NCBI RefSeq assembly: GCF_000430725.1
Contig: NZ_KE387204.1
Coordinates: 379,241-443,240, forward strand
Length of the DNA stretch: 64,000 nt
Reading direction: 5' to 3'
Source of the DNA: Azohydromonas australica DSM 1124
Lineage (GTDB): Bacteria; Pseudomonadota; Gammaproteobacteria; Burkholderiales; Burkholderiaceae_C
The translations under genes and the position numbers were made by a program. The notes under the pieces are model-generated. The model did no database searches. It was not told the DNA's origin and saw nothing but the letters and a program-made list of their open reading frames with translations. Of this stretch, positions 54,018 to 62,702 are shown in pieces (the stretch's first letter is position 1; each line of letters begins with the position of its first letter).

Positions 54018-54351
54018 GGCCCAGCAGGAGCAGGTTGGCGCCGTGGCGCAGCCAGCCGTCGCCGGCGCACAGCGCCGCGACCTGGGCCTTGGAGATCATC
54101 GGCACAGCGTCGAAGTCGAAGTTCTCCAGCGTCTTGCCCGGCAGCAGCTTGGCTTCGCCCAGGTGGCGCTCGATGCGCCGGCGGTCGCGCTCGGCGAGCT
54201 CGTGCTCGGCCAGGGCCGTGAGCAACCGCGCCGCAGGCCAGCCCTCCTTGTCCGAGCGCTCGGCGAAGGCCGGCCAGATCTGCTTGAGCGCGGGCAGCCG
54301 CAGCTCGTTGAGCAGCAGCGTCAGCCGCGTGGGGTCGAAGTCGTCGCTCAT
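54018..54351 (-). pseudogene. istB: istB, N-terminal part (separated by insertion)
   Basis: Encodes the N-terminal IstB domain, MSDDFDPTRLTLLLNELRLP to WLRHGANLLLLGP, ending in the first two Walker A residues. Its ATG overlaps the istA stop as ATGA, the normal IS21 arrangement. In the current sequence the frame continues four codons into the element and terminates. Removal of 51442-54017 restores the 279-aa protein (840 bp, divisible by three). Confidence 0.9.
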
Positions 54352-55895
54352 GCTTGCACCTCCTGGTGGCGGTGGACCAGGGCCTCGTAGTCGCTCAGCG
54401 AGGCCAGCTGCACGCAGACCTCCGGCAGCCCGGCCGGATCCGGGGCGAAGCGCGCACGCAGCTCGTTGAGGTCGGGTAGCCGGCGCTCATCCAGGTGCTG
54501 CAGCAGCAGTTGCCCGAGCTGCGCCTCGCAGGCGCGCTCATGCGCCAGGCTCAGCAGCTCCACCATGGTCTTGCAGGCCGCACGCGGGGGCAGCTGCTCG
54601 CACAGCCGATCGAACGTCAGCCGGTAGGCCTCGCGCGGGAACAACTGGTCGCGGTAGACCAGGTTGAGCAGTGCCATGGGCTTGCGGCGCAGGGCGTGGA
54701 TGACGTGCCGGTAGTCCACGACATGGCCGTGCCGCCCCTTGCCGGCGGCGCGCCCCCGCACCAGCGTCATCAGCGCGGTGCCGCCCAGGAACACCTCCAG
54801 CCGGTCGTCGTAGAGCCGCACGCGCAGCCGGTGCCCGATGAGCCGCGACGGCACGGTGTAGAACACCTTGCGCAGCGTGAAGCCGCCGGACGAGGTCACG
54901 TACACCAGCGTCTCCTCGTAGTCGCAGGTGCGCGTGGCCGGCAGCGGCTGCAGCATGGCGCGCTCGGCCTCGATGCGCTTGCCGTTACGGGCGTTGTGGC
55001 GGCTGACGATCTCGTCGATGAAGCGCCGGTAGGCCACCAGGTCGGCGAAGTCGGCGCTGCCGCGCAACAGCAGCGCGTCACGGATGGCGCTCTTGAGGTG
55101 GCCGTGCGGGCTCTCGATGGCGCCGTTCTCGTGCGCGACGCCGCGGTTGTTGCGTGTGGGCTCCATCCCGTAGTGGGCGCACAGCGCGTCGTAGCGCGAC
55201 GTCAGGTCCTCGCGCGCCTGGGAGTCCAGGTTGCGGAAGGCTGCCGAGAGGCTGTCGCTGCGGTGCTCGCGCGGCACGCCGCCCAGGGCCCACAGCGCGT
55301 TCTGAAGGCCTTCGGCCAGCGCGACGAAGCTCTCGCCGCCGAGGATGACGTGCGCGTGCTCGAAGCCCGAGCAGGCCAGCCGGAAGTGGTAGAGCCGGTG
55401 GTCCAGCGGCACGCCGGCGACCGAGACGCCCAGGCTGTGCATCTCGGTGAAGTCCGACAGCCCCAGGCGGCCGGGCTCGTGCACTTGGCGGAAGACGACG
55501 TCGCGATCCTCGCCGTGCTGAGCGCGCCAGGTGCGGATGCGCCGCTCCAGCGTGCGCCGCACGCTGCGCGTGAGCTCGGGGTGGCGGCGCATCATCTCCT
55601 CGAGCACCGCCACCGGCCGCACGCCGGGCGCGGCCTTGAGCAGCGGCACCACCTCGCTGTCGAAGATCTCGGCCAGCGGGTCTGGTCGGCGCCTCTCCCG
55701 AGGTGCCTGCTTCTGGGACGGCAGCCGCGGATCCTTCTCGATGCGGTAGGCCGTGGCCAAGCTGATCCCCGCACGCGCGGCCGCCGTGGACCGCCCTTCA
55801 GTCAGTCTGAGCTTCATGTAAAGCCTCATCTGGTGGTCGTGGATGTGACGTCCGGGCACGGGCAGGCTCTCGGGAAGACGAGATTCCTGCCTCAT
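54348..55895 (-). CDS. istA: IS21-family transposase IstA
   Basis: The 515-aa transposase has an N-terminal helix-turn-helix (MRLYMKLRLTEGRSTAAARA). The RNase H-like DDE domain has catalytic candidates D in LGLSDFTEMHSL, D in REHRSDSLSAAF and E in AHENGAIESPHG. The C-terminal beta barrel begins YVTSSGGFTLRKVFYTVPSR. The reading frame is intact. Its stop overlaps istB. Needs IstB for target capture, so transposition would be impaired while istB is split. Confidence 0.95.
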   Translation of the reverse strand: MRQESRLPESLPVPGRHIHDHQMRLYMKLRLTEGRSTAAARAGISLATAYRIEKDPRLPSQKQAPRERRRPDPLAEIFDSEVVPLLKAAPGVRPVAVLEEMMRRHPELTRSVRRTLERRIRTWRAQHGEDRDVVFRQVHEPGRLGLSDFTEMHSLGVSVAGVPLDHRLYHFRLACSGFEHAHVILGGESFVALAEGLQNALWALGGVPREHRSDSLSAAFRNLDSQAREDLTSRYDALCAHYGMEPTRNNRGVAHENGAIESPHGHLKSAIRDALLLRGSADFADLVAYRRFIDEIVSRHNARNGKRIEAERAMLQPLPATRTCDYEETLVYVTSSGGFTLRKVFYTVPSRLIGHRLRVRLYDDRLEVFLGGTALMTLVRGRAAGKGRHGHVVDYRHVIHALRRKPMALLNLVYRDQLFPREAYRLTFDRLCEQLPPRAACKTMVELLSLAHERACEAQLGQLLLQHLDERRLPDLNELRARFAPDPAGLPEVCVQLASLSDYEALVHRHQEVQA

Positions 55896-56003
55896 ACCGG
55901 ACCCACCGCGACCACCGGCGAGGCCTACGGGAGGCGAACGCCGGCGCGCGCGGGGCCTGGCGGGTTCCGGGCTACGCCCTTCACCCGCCAGGCCCCGCGA
56001 TCC

Positions 56004-56052
56004 TTCTCATCCAGATTGACGCGCTGCTATCACCTTGATTGACGCGCAGCAC
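56004..56052 (-). repeat. IS21 right terminal inverted repeat
   Basis: Read inward from the end on the minus strand it begins TGCTGCGCGTCAATCAAGG and ends CTGGATGAGAAG. It contains two sub-repeats with TCAATC cores. Aligns without gaps to the left repeat over 49 bp. Confidence 0.82.
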
Positions 56053-56058
56053 CAGACC
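56053..56058. repeat. IS21 target-site duplication, right copy (CCAGAC)
   Basis: Identical to the six bases preceding the left inverted repeat. Confirms the outer IS boundaries independently of gene content. Confidence 0.75.
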
Positions 56059-56318
56059 GCCTCTTCTTGCAGATCAAGGTACGAGGGGCAGTGTACCCAA
56101 GCATGTTCAGCCATTCTTGAAGCGGCACAGCAGCTTTGCAGCCGGGCGCATGTCGCGGCCTTGCCGCGTTAGTAAGCTCGCTAAACCAAGACGCCGAGGG
56201 CTGAAGACGGCAGATGGTCATGTCTGAGCGCATCAATTCAGGCCACGGAACAGCGCTGCGATGAAGCCACGGCAGTCAAGGCACCGGTACCGCAATAACC
56301 ATTCCCACGTAGAGACAA
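56059..56318. other. Non-coding flank between IS21 and the acid-utilisation operon
   Basis: No supported gene in these 260 bases. A minus-strand frame at 56030-56236 has no family features. The final part probably contains the promoter for the D-2-hydroxyacid dehydrogenase operon (no convincing -35/-10 seen). Confidence 0.4.
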
Positions 56319-57323
56319 ATGGAGTCGACTCTTTCACCGTTTCGCCGCGGCCGCGTACTTATCACAGCCAAGTCCGTGGCCGGCTCGCCTCGAGCGCTGA
56401 AATTGATTGAGCAAGCCGGACATGAGGTGATAGTCAAGAATCCGCCGCTGCCCTTCGACGAGCAGTGGCTGATCGACCAGGCTCGTGAAGTCGATGCGCT
56501 GGTCGTCGCCATGGAGCCAGTAACCGGTCGCCTGCTCGATGGCGCGTCCAGGCTGAAGATCATCGCTCGACCCGGCGTGGGCTATGACACGGTGGACCTG
56601 GAAGCGGCGAGTCGCCGCGGTGTGCTGGTCACGGTGGCAGCGGGTACCAACGATCAAAGCGTGGCGGACTTCACTTTCGGCCTGCTACTGCAGGCCACGC
56701 GCGCAATCGCCATCGCTGCGGATAGCGTGCGCCAGGGCCGCTGGGATCGGGTCACCGGCACCGAGGCTTGGGGCAAGACACTGGTCATCGTCGGGCTGGG
56801 CCGAATTGGCAAGGCAGTTGCCAAGCGGGCGCGCGGGTTCGATATGCGCGTGCTGGCCGTCAGCCGGAACACGGATGATGCCTTTGCGCGCGAGCAGGGC
56901 ATCACCTTCGTATCGCTGGAAGAGGCGCTGCGCGAAGCGGATTTCGTGTCCCTGCACGCACCGCTCACGTCCGACACGCAGGACCTGATCAATGCCCGCA
57001 CCCTGGCTTGGTTCAAGCCGGGGGCCTACCTCATCAATACCTCTCGCGGCGGGCTTGTCGACGAACAGGCGCTGGCCGAGGCCGTACGAAGCGGACGCCT
57101 CGCCGGAGCGGCCGTTGACGTCCTGAAAATTCAAGGCGCCGAAAGCCCAAGTCCGCTGATCAACGTGCCTGGCATCGTGGTGACACCTCACATGGCGACC
57201 TTCACCCGCGAGTCCATGGACCGCGTGGCGTTGTCGGTGGCGCGCAGCGTGATCGCCGTACTGCAAGGCCAGCGACCCGAGCACATCGTCAACCCCGCTG
57301 CGCTGGAAGCAGCCGGCCTCTGA
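56319..57323 (+). CDS. D-isomer specific 2-hydroxyacid dehydrogenase (phosphoglycerate dehydrogenase-like)
   Basis: The 334-aa NAD-dependent enzyme has substrate-domain residues IIARPGVGYDTVDLEAA, cofactor motif LVIVGLGRIGKAVAKRA, catalytic Arg in LINTSRGGLVDE, Glu position near AAVDVLKIQGAESPSPL, and His in VVTPHMATFTRES. It interconverts a 2-keto acid and a D-2-hydroxy acid. It starts an operon followed by fumarase/tartrate dehydratase-like subunits 32 bp later, so the substrate is likely a hydroxy-dicarboxylic acid or its dehydration product. The usual FE(P) after AxDV is shortened. Confidence 0.9.
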   Translation: MESTLSPFRRGRVLITAKSVAGSPRALKLIEQAGHEVIVKNPPLPFDEQWLIDQAREVDALVVAMEPVTGRLLDGASRLKIIARPGVGYDTVDLEAASRRGVLVTVAAGTNDQSVADFTFGLLLQATRAIAIAADSVRQGRWDRVTGTEAWGKTLVIVGLGRIGKAVAKRARGFDMRVLAVSRNTDDAFAREQGITFVSLEEALREADFVSLHAPLTSDTQDLINARTLAWFKPGAYLINTSRGGLVDEQALAEAVRSGRLAGAAVDVLKIQGAESPSPLINVPGIVVTPHMATFTRESMDRVALSVARSVIAVLQGQRPEHIVNPAALEAAGL

Positions 57324-57355
57324 CCCGAGCAAGCCAGCCCTTTTGAACTGAACCC

Positions 57356-58225
57356 ATGGCCATTCCATCCGACACCATCAAGGCAGTGACTGCCGCGCTC
57401 TATGAGCGCTCACTCAAGCGCGTGCCAGAGGACACCAAGGCGGCACTGCTCAGTCTCGACCTCGCCGAGCGCAACGAAACCGCCAAGCACACGCTGCGCA
57501 TCATGCTCAAGAGCGCGGAGGCCGCTGAGCGCAACGAGCACTTCGTCTGTTCGGACGCCGGCATCCCCGTCTATTTCGTCCGGGTCGGCGTGCAGGCGCA
57601 GTTCCAGGGCAGCGTGCGGCAAGCCATCACCCAGGGCTTCGACGAACTGGTGGCCACCATCAACCCACCCTTGCTGCCGCACGTGACCAACCCGCTGACG
57701 CTGGAGCGCGGCTACAAGGGCAAGAGCATGCCCATCGTGAGCTTCGACCTGGTCGATGACTGCGACTTCGTCGAGATCACCTGCAGTCCCAAGGCGTTGG
57801 GATCCGGACGCTGGGCAGCGCTGGAGATTTTCAGCTTTCCCGACCTGCACACCATCGAGAAGTTCGTGATGGAAACCGTGATCAAGGCAGGATCGCAGCC
57901 CTGTCCGCCGGTGGTCATTGGCGTAGGCATTGGGGGCACTTTCGATTACGCGGCCAAGATGGCCAAGGAAGCCACGTTGCGGCCCATCGGCAGCAGGCAT
58001 GAAGAAGCCATGGTCGCAGCCATGGAGCAGCGGCTCACGCGGGCCGTGAATGCCACGGGCTTCGGCCCCATGGGCACAGGCGGCGACGCCACGGCCCTGG
58101 CCGTGCACGTGAACTACGCCGCCGGGCACGGCTTCACGCCGGTGGCTGTGGCCTTCAACTGCTGGATTAACCGCCGTACCCGGGCGCGTCTCTTCAACGA
58201 CGGCCGTGTCGAATGGATGGAGTGA
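57356..58225 (+). CDS. Class I fumarase / L-tartrate dehydratase-like alpha subunit
   Basis: The 289-aa protein carries the three iron-sulfur Cys regions of class I hydro-lyases: EHFVCSDAGIPVYFVRVG, VEITCSPKALGSGRW and PCPPVVIGVGIGGTFDYAAK. The second motif differs from the usual CPKGGGSEN (here CSPKALGSGRW), and QDTG is SDAG. So it is a distinct subgroup rather than standard TtdA/FumA. It adds or removes water from a dicarboxylate via a [4Fe-4S] cluster. The beta subunit follows 4 bp later. Confidence 0.86.
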   Translation: MAIPSDTIKAVTAALYERSLKRVPEDTKAALLSLDLAERNETAKHTLRIMLKSAEAAERNEHFVCSDAGIPVYFVRVGVQAQFQGSVRQAITQGFDELVATINPPLLPHVTNPLTLERGYKGKSMPIVSFDLVDDCDFVEITCSPKALGSGRWAALEIFSFPDLHTIEKFVMETVIKAGSQPCPPVVIGVGIGGTFDYAAKMAKEATLRPIGSRHEEAMVAAMEQRLTRAVNATGFGPMGTGGDATALAVHVNYAAGHGFTPVAVAFNCWINRRTRARLFNDGRVEWME

Positions 58226-58229
58226 GAGC

Positions 58230-58853
58230 ATGAGCATCACGACCCATCGCATGAGCTTTCCGCTGTCAGCGGACGATGCCCGCATGCTGCGCGCGGGCGA
58301 CCAAGTGATCATTGATGGCGAAATCGTCATCACGGCCGGCATGCCCACGCACGAGCGAATGTTACGCTGCCTGGACAGCGCCGAGCCACTGCCCATGGAT
58401 TTACAGGGCGCCTCGTTGTTCCACCTCGGCAGTTTCAGCCGTGAGGTGGAGGGCCGCTTCGAGCTCCTGTATCTCAATCCCACTACCAGCACGCGCTTCA
58501 ATCCATTCATGCCGCGGCTCATCCGCGGCATGCAGTGGCATGCCGTTGGCGGCAAGGGCGGGCTTGACGAACACTGCGCCGCGGCGATGCAGGAAGTGGG
58601 CAGCGTCTACCTGTCGTTCCTGGGTGGAGGCTGCACGTTGCTGTCGCAAGCCGTCAAGGAAGTCGTTGAGGTGGGTTGGAGCGACATGCTTGTGCACTAT
58701 CGCCTTGTGCGGCTCAAGGTCGAAGGCCTGGGACCGGTCACCGTGGGCATCGATGCGCATGGACGCAGCCTCTATACCGAAGAGCAGCAGGACGCCAAGG
58801 CCCGTCTGCCGGAGTTGTTGGCAAAGCTGGACGCCGAGCGCCATCAGGGATGA
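58230..58853 (+). CDS. Class I fumarase / L-tartrate dehydratase-like beta subunit
   Basis: The 207-aa partner starts at ATG 58230 after a GGAG-like region within the alpha gene end. Features: LSADDARMLRAGDQVIIDGE, VITAGMPTHERMLRCL (the usual TARDxAHKR is altered), GHG-like FLGGGCTLLSQAVKEV and LVRLKVEGLGPVTVGIDAHG. It forms the swivelling C-terminal domain of the hydro-lyase. Variant motifs parallel those in the alpha subunit, suggesting co-evolution towards a non-standard substrate. Confidence 0.84.
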   Translation: MSITTHRMSFPLSADDARMLRAGDQVIIDGEIVITAGMPTHERMLRCLDSAEPLPMDLQGASLFHLGSFSREVEGRFELLYLNPTTSTRFNPFMPRLIRGMQWHAVGGKGGLDEHCAAAMQEVGSVYLSFLGGGCTLLSQAVKEVVEVGWSDMLVHYRLVRLKVEGLGPVTVGIDAHGRSLYTEEQQDAKARLPELLAKLDAERHQG

Positions 58854-59148
58854 GAGCGCAACACGGATCTTCAGGTGCCCGCTCTGCCTTTGTGCGCCAT
58901 TTCCATTTTGGCAAGCACCCGATGCCGCCGCTGCATGCGCGGTGACGGCTCGACGCCGGCGCTGCCAGAGGGCATTCGACACCTTCTCTGAAGCCGAGCC
59001 CGGGCCAGCTCCTGACATGCGCCCAATTGCAAAACAGTCTTGCCGGTTGGTCACATAGGCATGACGGCAGTCGGCCCCTAGAGTCGTACCGATGCTGGGC
59101 GCTGCTGCATGAACCAGCGGTTCTCACGCTTCATCAATGGAATCAGCC

Positions 59149-60120
59149 ATGAATACCTCCCGCCGCACTCTCCTCGCCGCACTGGCCCTGGGCTGTGCCC
59201 CAGTTGCTTTCGCACAGCAGGCCTGGCCCTCCAAACCGCTGCGTATCGTCGTGCCCTTCACCGCTGGGGGCCCTGCCGATGGCTTGGCCCGCCAACTTGG
59301 CGCTCACATGAGTACCGAACTTGGGCAACAGGTGCTCGTGGACAACAAGGCCGGCGCTGGGGGGACCTTGGGTGCTGCCGAAGTCGCGCGCTCGAGCCCT
59401 GACGGCTACACCCTGCTGTTCTCCGGCACGGGAGCGCTTGTCATCTTTCCGGCATTGAGTCCCAAGATGCCCTACAACGCGGACCGTGATCTGATCCCCG
59501 TGGGCCAGGCGATCAGTACGCCCATGGTCATCGTGGTGGGCCGCAACAGCCCGTTCAAGGACCTGGGCGCCTTGCTGAAACACGCCAAGGCGAATCCGGG
59601 CAAGGTGAACTTTGCCTCGGCTGGCGCGGGCACGACGACGCAGATGGGCGCTGAGCTGCTCAGGCAGGAGGCTGGCGTCGAGTTGACCCACGTCCCTTAC
59701 CGAGGCGCAGCGCCTGCCTTGAACGATGTGATCGCTGGCACCGCCGACATGATGGTGGCCGACGTGTCGGCCGTGGTCGCGTTCGTGAAAGGCGGCCAGC
59801 TACGGCCGCTGGCCGTGACCTCGCCCGCCCGCTCCACCGTCCTGCCCGATGTGCCGACAACCGCCGAGGCAGGGTTGCGCAACGTGGTAGCCAGCACTTG
59901 GTATGGATTCCTCGTGCCGGCGCGCACGCCGCCCGAGGTCGTTTCCCGCTTGAACGCGGCCTTGAACAAGGCCGTGCAGCATCCGGACTCGGTGGCGTTT
60001 CTCAAGGCGCAGGGCGTGTTGCCTGCTGTCGGGTCGCCGGAAGCCTTCGGCCAGTTGATGAAGGCAGAATCTGCCAAGTGGGGCACGCTGGCCAAGACCG
60101 TGGGCGCCAAGCTCGATTGA
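59149..60120 (+). CDS. Bug/TctC-family substrate-binding protein
   Basis: The 323-aa protein starts at MNTSRRTLLAALALG (ATG 59149 preferred to 59137), with signal cleavage after FAQQ. Family motifs: KPLRIVVPFTAGGPADGLAR, VLVDNKAGAGGTLGAAEVAR, LTHVPYRGAAPALNDV and LPDVPTTAEAGL. It binds a carboxylate in the periplasm. It precedes a second Bug gene by 9 bp. The 295-bp gap before it contains no recognisable gene and probably a promoter. Confidence 0.9.
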   Translation: MNTSRRTLLAALALGCAPVAFAQQAWPSKPLRIVVPFTAGGPADGLARQLGAHMSTELGQQVLVDNKAGAGGTLGAAEVARSSPDGYTLLFSGTGALVIFPALSPKMPYNADRDLIPVGQAISTPMVIVVGRNSPFKDLGALLKHAKANPGKVNFASAGAGTTTQMGAELLRQEAGVELTHVPYRGAAPALNDVIAGTADMMVADVSAVVAFVKGGQLRPLAVTSPARSTVLPDVPTTAEAGLRNVVASTWYGFLVPARTPPEVVSRLNAALNKAVQHPDSVAFLKAQGVLPAVGSPEAFGQLMKAESAKWGTLAKTVGAKLD

Positions 60121-60129
60121 GACAGGACC

Positions 60130-61092
60130 GTGAGCAGGATCAAGGCACTGGTTGCGGCCGGACTGCTGGCACTGTCCAGCCTTGCGCACGCGGCCTTTCC
60201 CGACAAGCCCCTGCGGCTGATCGTTCCGTTTCCCGCGGGAGGAGCCGCCGATGCCATGGCGCGAGGCATGGCACAACGGCTCGGCGCTGAGCTTGGCCAG
60301 CAGGTCATCGTGGACAACCGCGGGGGGGCCGGCGGCGCCACCGCGGCCGAAGCAGCCGCCCGATCGCCGGCAGACGGCTACACGCTGTTCTTCGGCACCA
60401 TGGGAACTCACGCCATCAACCCCGCGCTGTATCCCAAGCTGCGCTACGACCCTGTGAAGGACTTCGCGCCCATCAGCCTGACCCACGTCACGCCCCGAGT
60501 GCTTGTCGTCTCCCCGTTGCTGAACGTCCGCAGCGTCGCCGATCTTGTTGCGCTGGCACGCAGCAAGCCCCGCAGCCTCACCTACGGATCGGCGGGAAAT
60601 GGCAGCTCAAGCCACCTCGCGGGCGCACTGTTCGAGTCGCTGGCCGGCGTGCAGATGGTTCACGTGCCCTACAAGGGAAGCTCCCCACTGCTGGTGGATG
60701 TGCTGGCAGGCCGCATCGACATGACTTTCGATTCCTACGCGGTTTACGAAGAGCACATCAAGACCGGCAAGGTGGTGCCGTTAGGCGTCACGTCCAAATC
60801 GCGCCTGGCCGTGCTGCCGAAGGTGCCGACCATCGCCGAGGCGGGTCTCTCCGGCTACGACGTGTCGAACTGGCTGGGTCTTTTCGCACCCGCTAACACG
60901 CCACAGGACGTGCTGTCCACAGTGCATGCAGCGCTGGGCCGGGCCATGGCGGACGGCAACTTGAAAGCTCAACTCGCGACCCAGGGCATTGAGCCTGCAT
61001 TCGGCACCCCCGCGGCGCTGGCTTCGCTGATTCGTACCGAGATTCCGAAGTGGGCACAAATCGTCAGGAAGTCAGGCGCCACGGTGGACTGA
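60130..61092 (+). CDS. Bug/TctC-family substrate-binding protein, second copy
   Basis: The 320-aa protein has a GTG start and signal peptide (VAAGLLALSSLAHAAFP), then KPLRLIVPFPAGGAADAMAR, VIVDNRGGAGGATAAEAAAR, MVHVPYKGSSPLLVDVLA and LPKVPTIAEAGL. It is distinct from, but adjacent to, another Bug protein, suggesting two different ligands or a duplicated receptor. No membrane transporter subunits nearby. Confidence 0.9.
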   Translation: MSRIKALVAAGLLALSSLAHAAFPDKPLRLIVPFPAGGAADAMARGMAQRLGAELGQQVIVDNRGGAGGATAAEAAARSPADGYTLFFGTMGTHAINPALYPKLRYDPVKDFAPISLTHVTPRVLVVSPLLNVRSVADLVALARSKPRSLTYGSAGNGSSSHLAGALFESLAGVQMVHVPYKGSSPLLVDVLAGRIDMTFDSYAVYEEHIKTGKVVPLGVTSKSRLAVLPKVPTIAEAGLSGYDVSNWLGLFAPANTPQDVLSTVHAALGRAMADGNLKAQLATQGIEPAFGTPAALASLIRTEIPKWAQIVRKSGATVD

Positions 61093-61133
61093 CCATGGGC
61101 CACAGCCGACCGCCGTCTCGACCGGAGATATGA

Positions 61134-61907
61134 ATGATTGAACTGCTGCATCGTGACGATGCCCAGATCGAGGTTCTCGTCGACGGCGAGCCAGGACCGG
61201 CCATCGTCCTGTTGCCGTCCTCGATGCGTGACTCCCTGGACTTCGACGTTTTGGCTCAGCAAATCGCCGCACTGGGTTTCAGGGTGCTGCGGCCCCAGCC
61301 ACGCGGCATGGGCCGCAGCCGTGGCCCCATGGACTGGTTGGATCTGAGCGTGCTTGCCGCGGACGTCGCCCACACGATCGAGCAGCTGGGTGGAGGCCGG
61401 GCGGTGATCGTCGGCCATGCCTTCGGACACTTCATCGCCCGCGTGACCGACTTGGAACACCCTGAGCTTGTTCGTGGCGTGGTCGTGATGGCCGGTGCGG
61501 CGCGCACCTTTCCGCCGGGCGTGGCGGAGTCGCTGGAGATTGCATTCGACGGGTCACGTCCTGAATCCGAGCGACTGCATCACCTGCGTCTTGGGTTCTT
61601 CGCACCGGGCAATGATCCGTCGCCGTGGCTTGAGGGATGGCATCCCGAGCTGCGCGAGGCCTACCGCCGCGCTGGCATCAGGCCGCCCAAGGACGCCTGG
61701 TGGCCCGTGACCCATGCACCGATCCTGGATCTGCAGGGGGACGCCGACCCGTGGCGCCCGCCATCGACGCGCGAGGAGCTGAAGCAGGTGCTCGGGGACA
61801 AGGTCACTGTGCGTGTCGTGTCGCACGCCAGCCACGCGATGGTGCCGGAACAGCCCATGGCCGTGGCCGACATCATCGTTGACTGGGCCAGGTCGCTGGC
61901 CCCTTGA
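61134..61907 (+). CDS. Alpha/beta hydrolase-fold protein lacking the nucleophilic serine
   Basis: The 257-aa alpha/beta hydrolase has an oxyanion region (IVLLPSSMRDSLDFDVLA) and a nucleophile elbow reading VIVGHAFGHFIAR, where A96 replaces the usual Ser. An acidic residue (LDLQGDADPWRPP) and His (VVSHASHAMVPEQ) are present. Therefore it may not act as a typical esterase; it could be a lyase, a cofactor-free enzyme, or non-catalytic. Distal gene of the operon with fumarase-like and Bug genes, convergent with the enoyl-CoA hydratase gene (3-bp gap). Confidence 0.85.
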   Translation: MIELLHRDDAQIEVLVDGEPGPAIVLLPSSMRDSLDFDVLAQQIAALGFRVLRPQPRGMGRSRGPMDWLDLSVLAADVAHTIEQLGGGRAVIVGHAFGHFIARVTDLEHPELVRGVVVMAGAARTFPPGVAESLEIAFDGSRPESERLHHLRLGFFAPGNDPSPWLEGWHPELREAYRRAGIRPPKDAWWPVTHAPILDLQGDADPWRPPSTREELKQVLGDKVTVRVVSHASHAMVPEQPMAVADIIVDWARSLAP

Positions 61908-61910
61908 CGG

Positions 61911-62687
61911 TTAGCGGCCTTTGAAGACCGGGGTGCGCTTTTCGCGGAATGCGGCCTGTGCCTCCTTGGCGTCTTCGGTCTTGCCGATCAGGGCCGTCAT
62001 GTCCTGCTCGTAGCGATAGCCGTCGCGCAGGCTCATGTCCTCGATGGTGTTGAGGGTGTGCTTGCCCATCCGCGTGGACACCGGGCTCTTGGAAGCGATG
62101 GTGGCTGCCAGTTCCATGGCCGCAGGCATCAGCTCATCGGGTGCCGTGCACGCTTCCACGATGCCCAGGCGGTAGAGTTCCTCGCCGGGCACACGGTAGC
62201 CCGTGAGCATCATGCGGCGCAGCCTGGAATGTCCGAACAGCCGCATGGCGTGACGGCAACCTCCAAGCAGACCCACATCCACTTCAGGCAGTCCCAGCGA
62301 AGCTTTCTCTGAGGCGATCAGCACGTCCGCCGATGCCACCATGGCCAAGCCCGAGCCGAGCGCCGCGCCGTTGATGGCAGCGATCACGGGCTTGGCGCAC
62401 TCGCGGATGGCATGGAAGCACTCGCGCGTGCGCCGCGAGTGCGCAGGCATGTCGCCCGGCCCCTTGATGTTCTCGGCACGTCCCTTGAGGTCGGCGCCGG
62501 CACAGAAGACTTTGCCGGCCCCCGTGAGCACCACGACACGAACCTCGTCCAGCTCCGAGATGCGATCCAGCGCGAGGGTGAGCTCATCGTTGAGCACGCG
62601 CGTGAGCGCATTCACCGGCGGGCTGTCCATCGTCAGGACCGCAATGTGATGCTCGATGGTGACACGCAGTTGGGTAAGGTCGTCCAT
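61911..62687 (-). CDS. Enoyl-CoA hydratase/isomerase family protein
   Basis: The 258-aa crotonase-fold protein has VAVLTMDSPPVNALTRVLND-type N-terminus, the oxyanion-hole AGADLKGRAEN and GAALGSGLAMVASADVLIAS. Catalytic Glu candidates are in FGLPEVDVGLLGG. The C-terminus is typical (AFREKRTPVFKGR). Acts on a CoA thioester, for example hydrating a 2-enoyl-CoA. It lies 15 bp downstream of an enolase-superfamily gene, suggesting a joint catabolic pathway for an acid. Confidence 0.88.
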   Translation of the reverse strand: MDDLTQLRVTIEHHIAVLTMDSPPVNALTRVLNDELTLALDRISELDEVRVVVLTGAGKVFCAGADLKGRAENIKGPGDMPAHSRRTRECFHAIRECAKPVIAAINGAALGSGLAMVASADVLIASEKASLGLPEVDVGLLGGCRHAMRLFGHSRLRRMMLTGYRVPGEELYRLGIVEACTAPDELMPAAMELAATIASKSPVSTRMGKHTLNTIEDMSLRDGYRYEQDMTALIGKTEDAKEAQAAFREKRTPVFKGR

Positions 62688-62702
62688 GAGAGTTTCCAGG
62701 TT

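Larger units (their letters stand above)
50837..56052 (-). mobile_element. IS21-family insertion sequence, interrupted by a serine-recombinase element
   Basis: The 5,216-bp unit is bounded by 49-bp imperfect inverted repeats (35 of 49 matches by eye) starting TG and ending CA, and flanked by the direct repeat CCAGAC (50831-50836 and 56053-56058). It encodes istA and istB on the minus strand with a 4-bp ATGA overlap. A 2,576-bp element (51442-54017) splits istB. Without it, the IS would be 2,640 bp, within the normal IS21 range. Confidence 0.9.
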
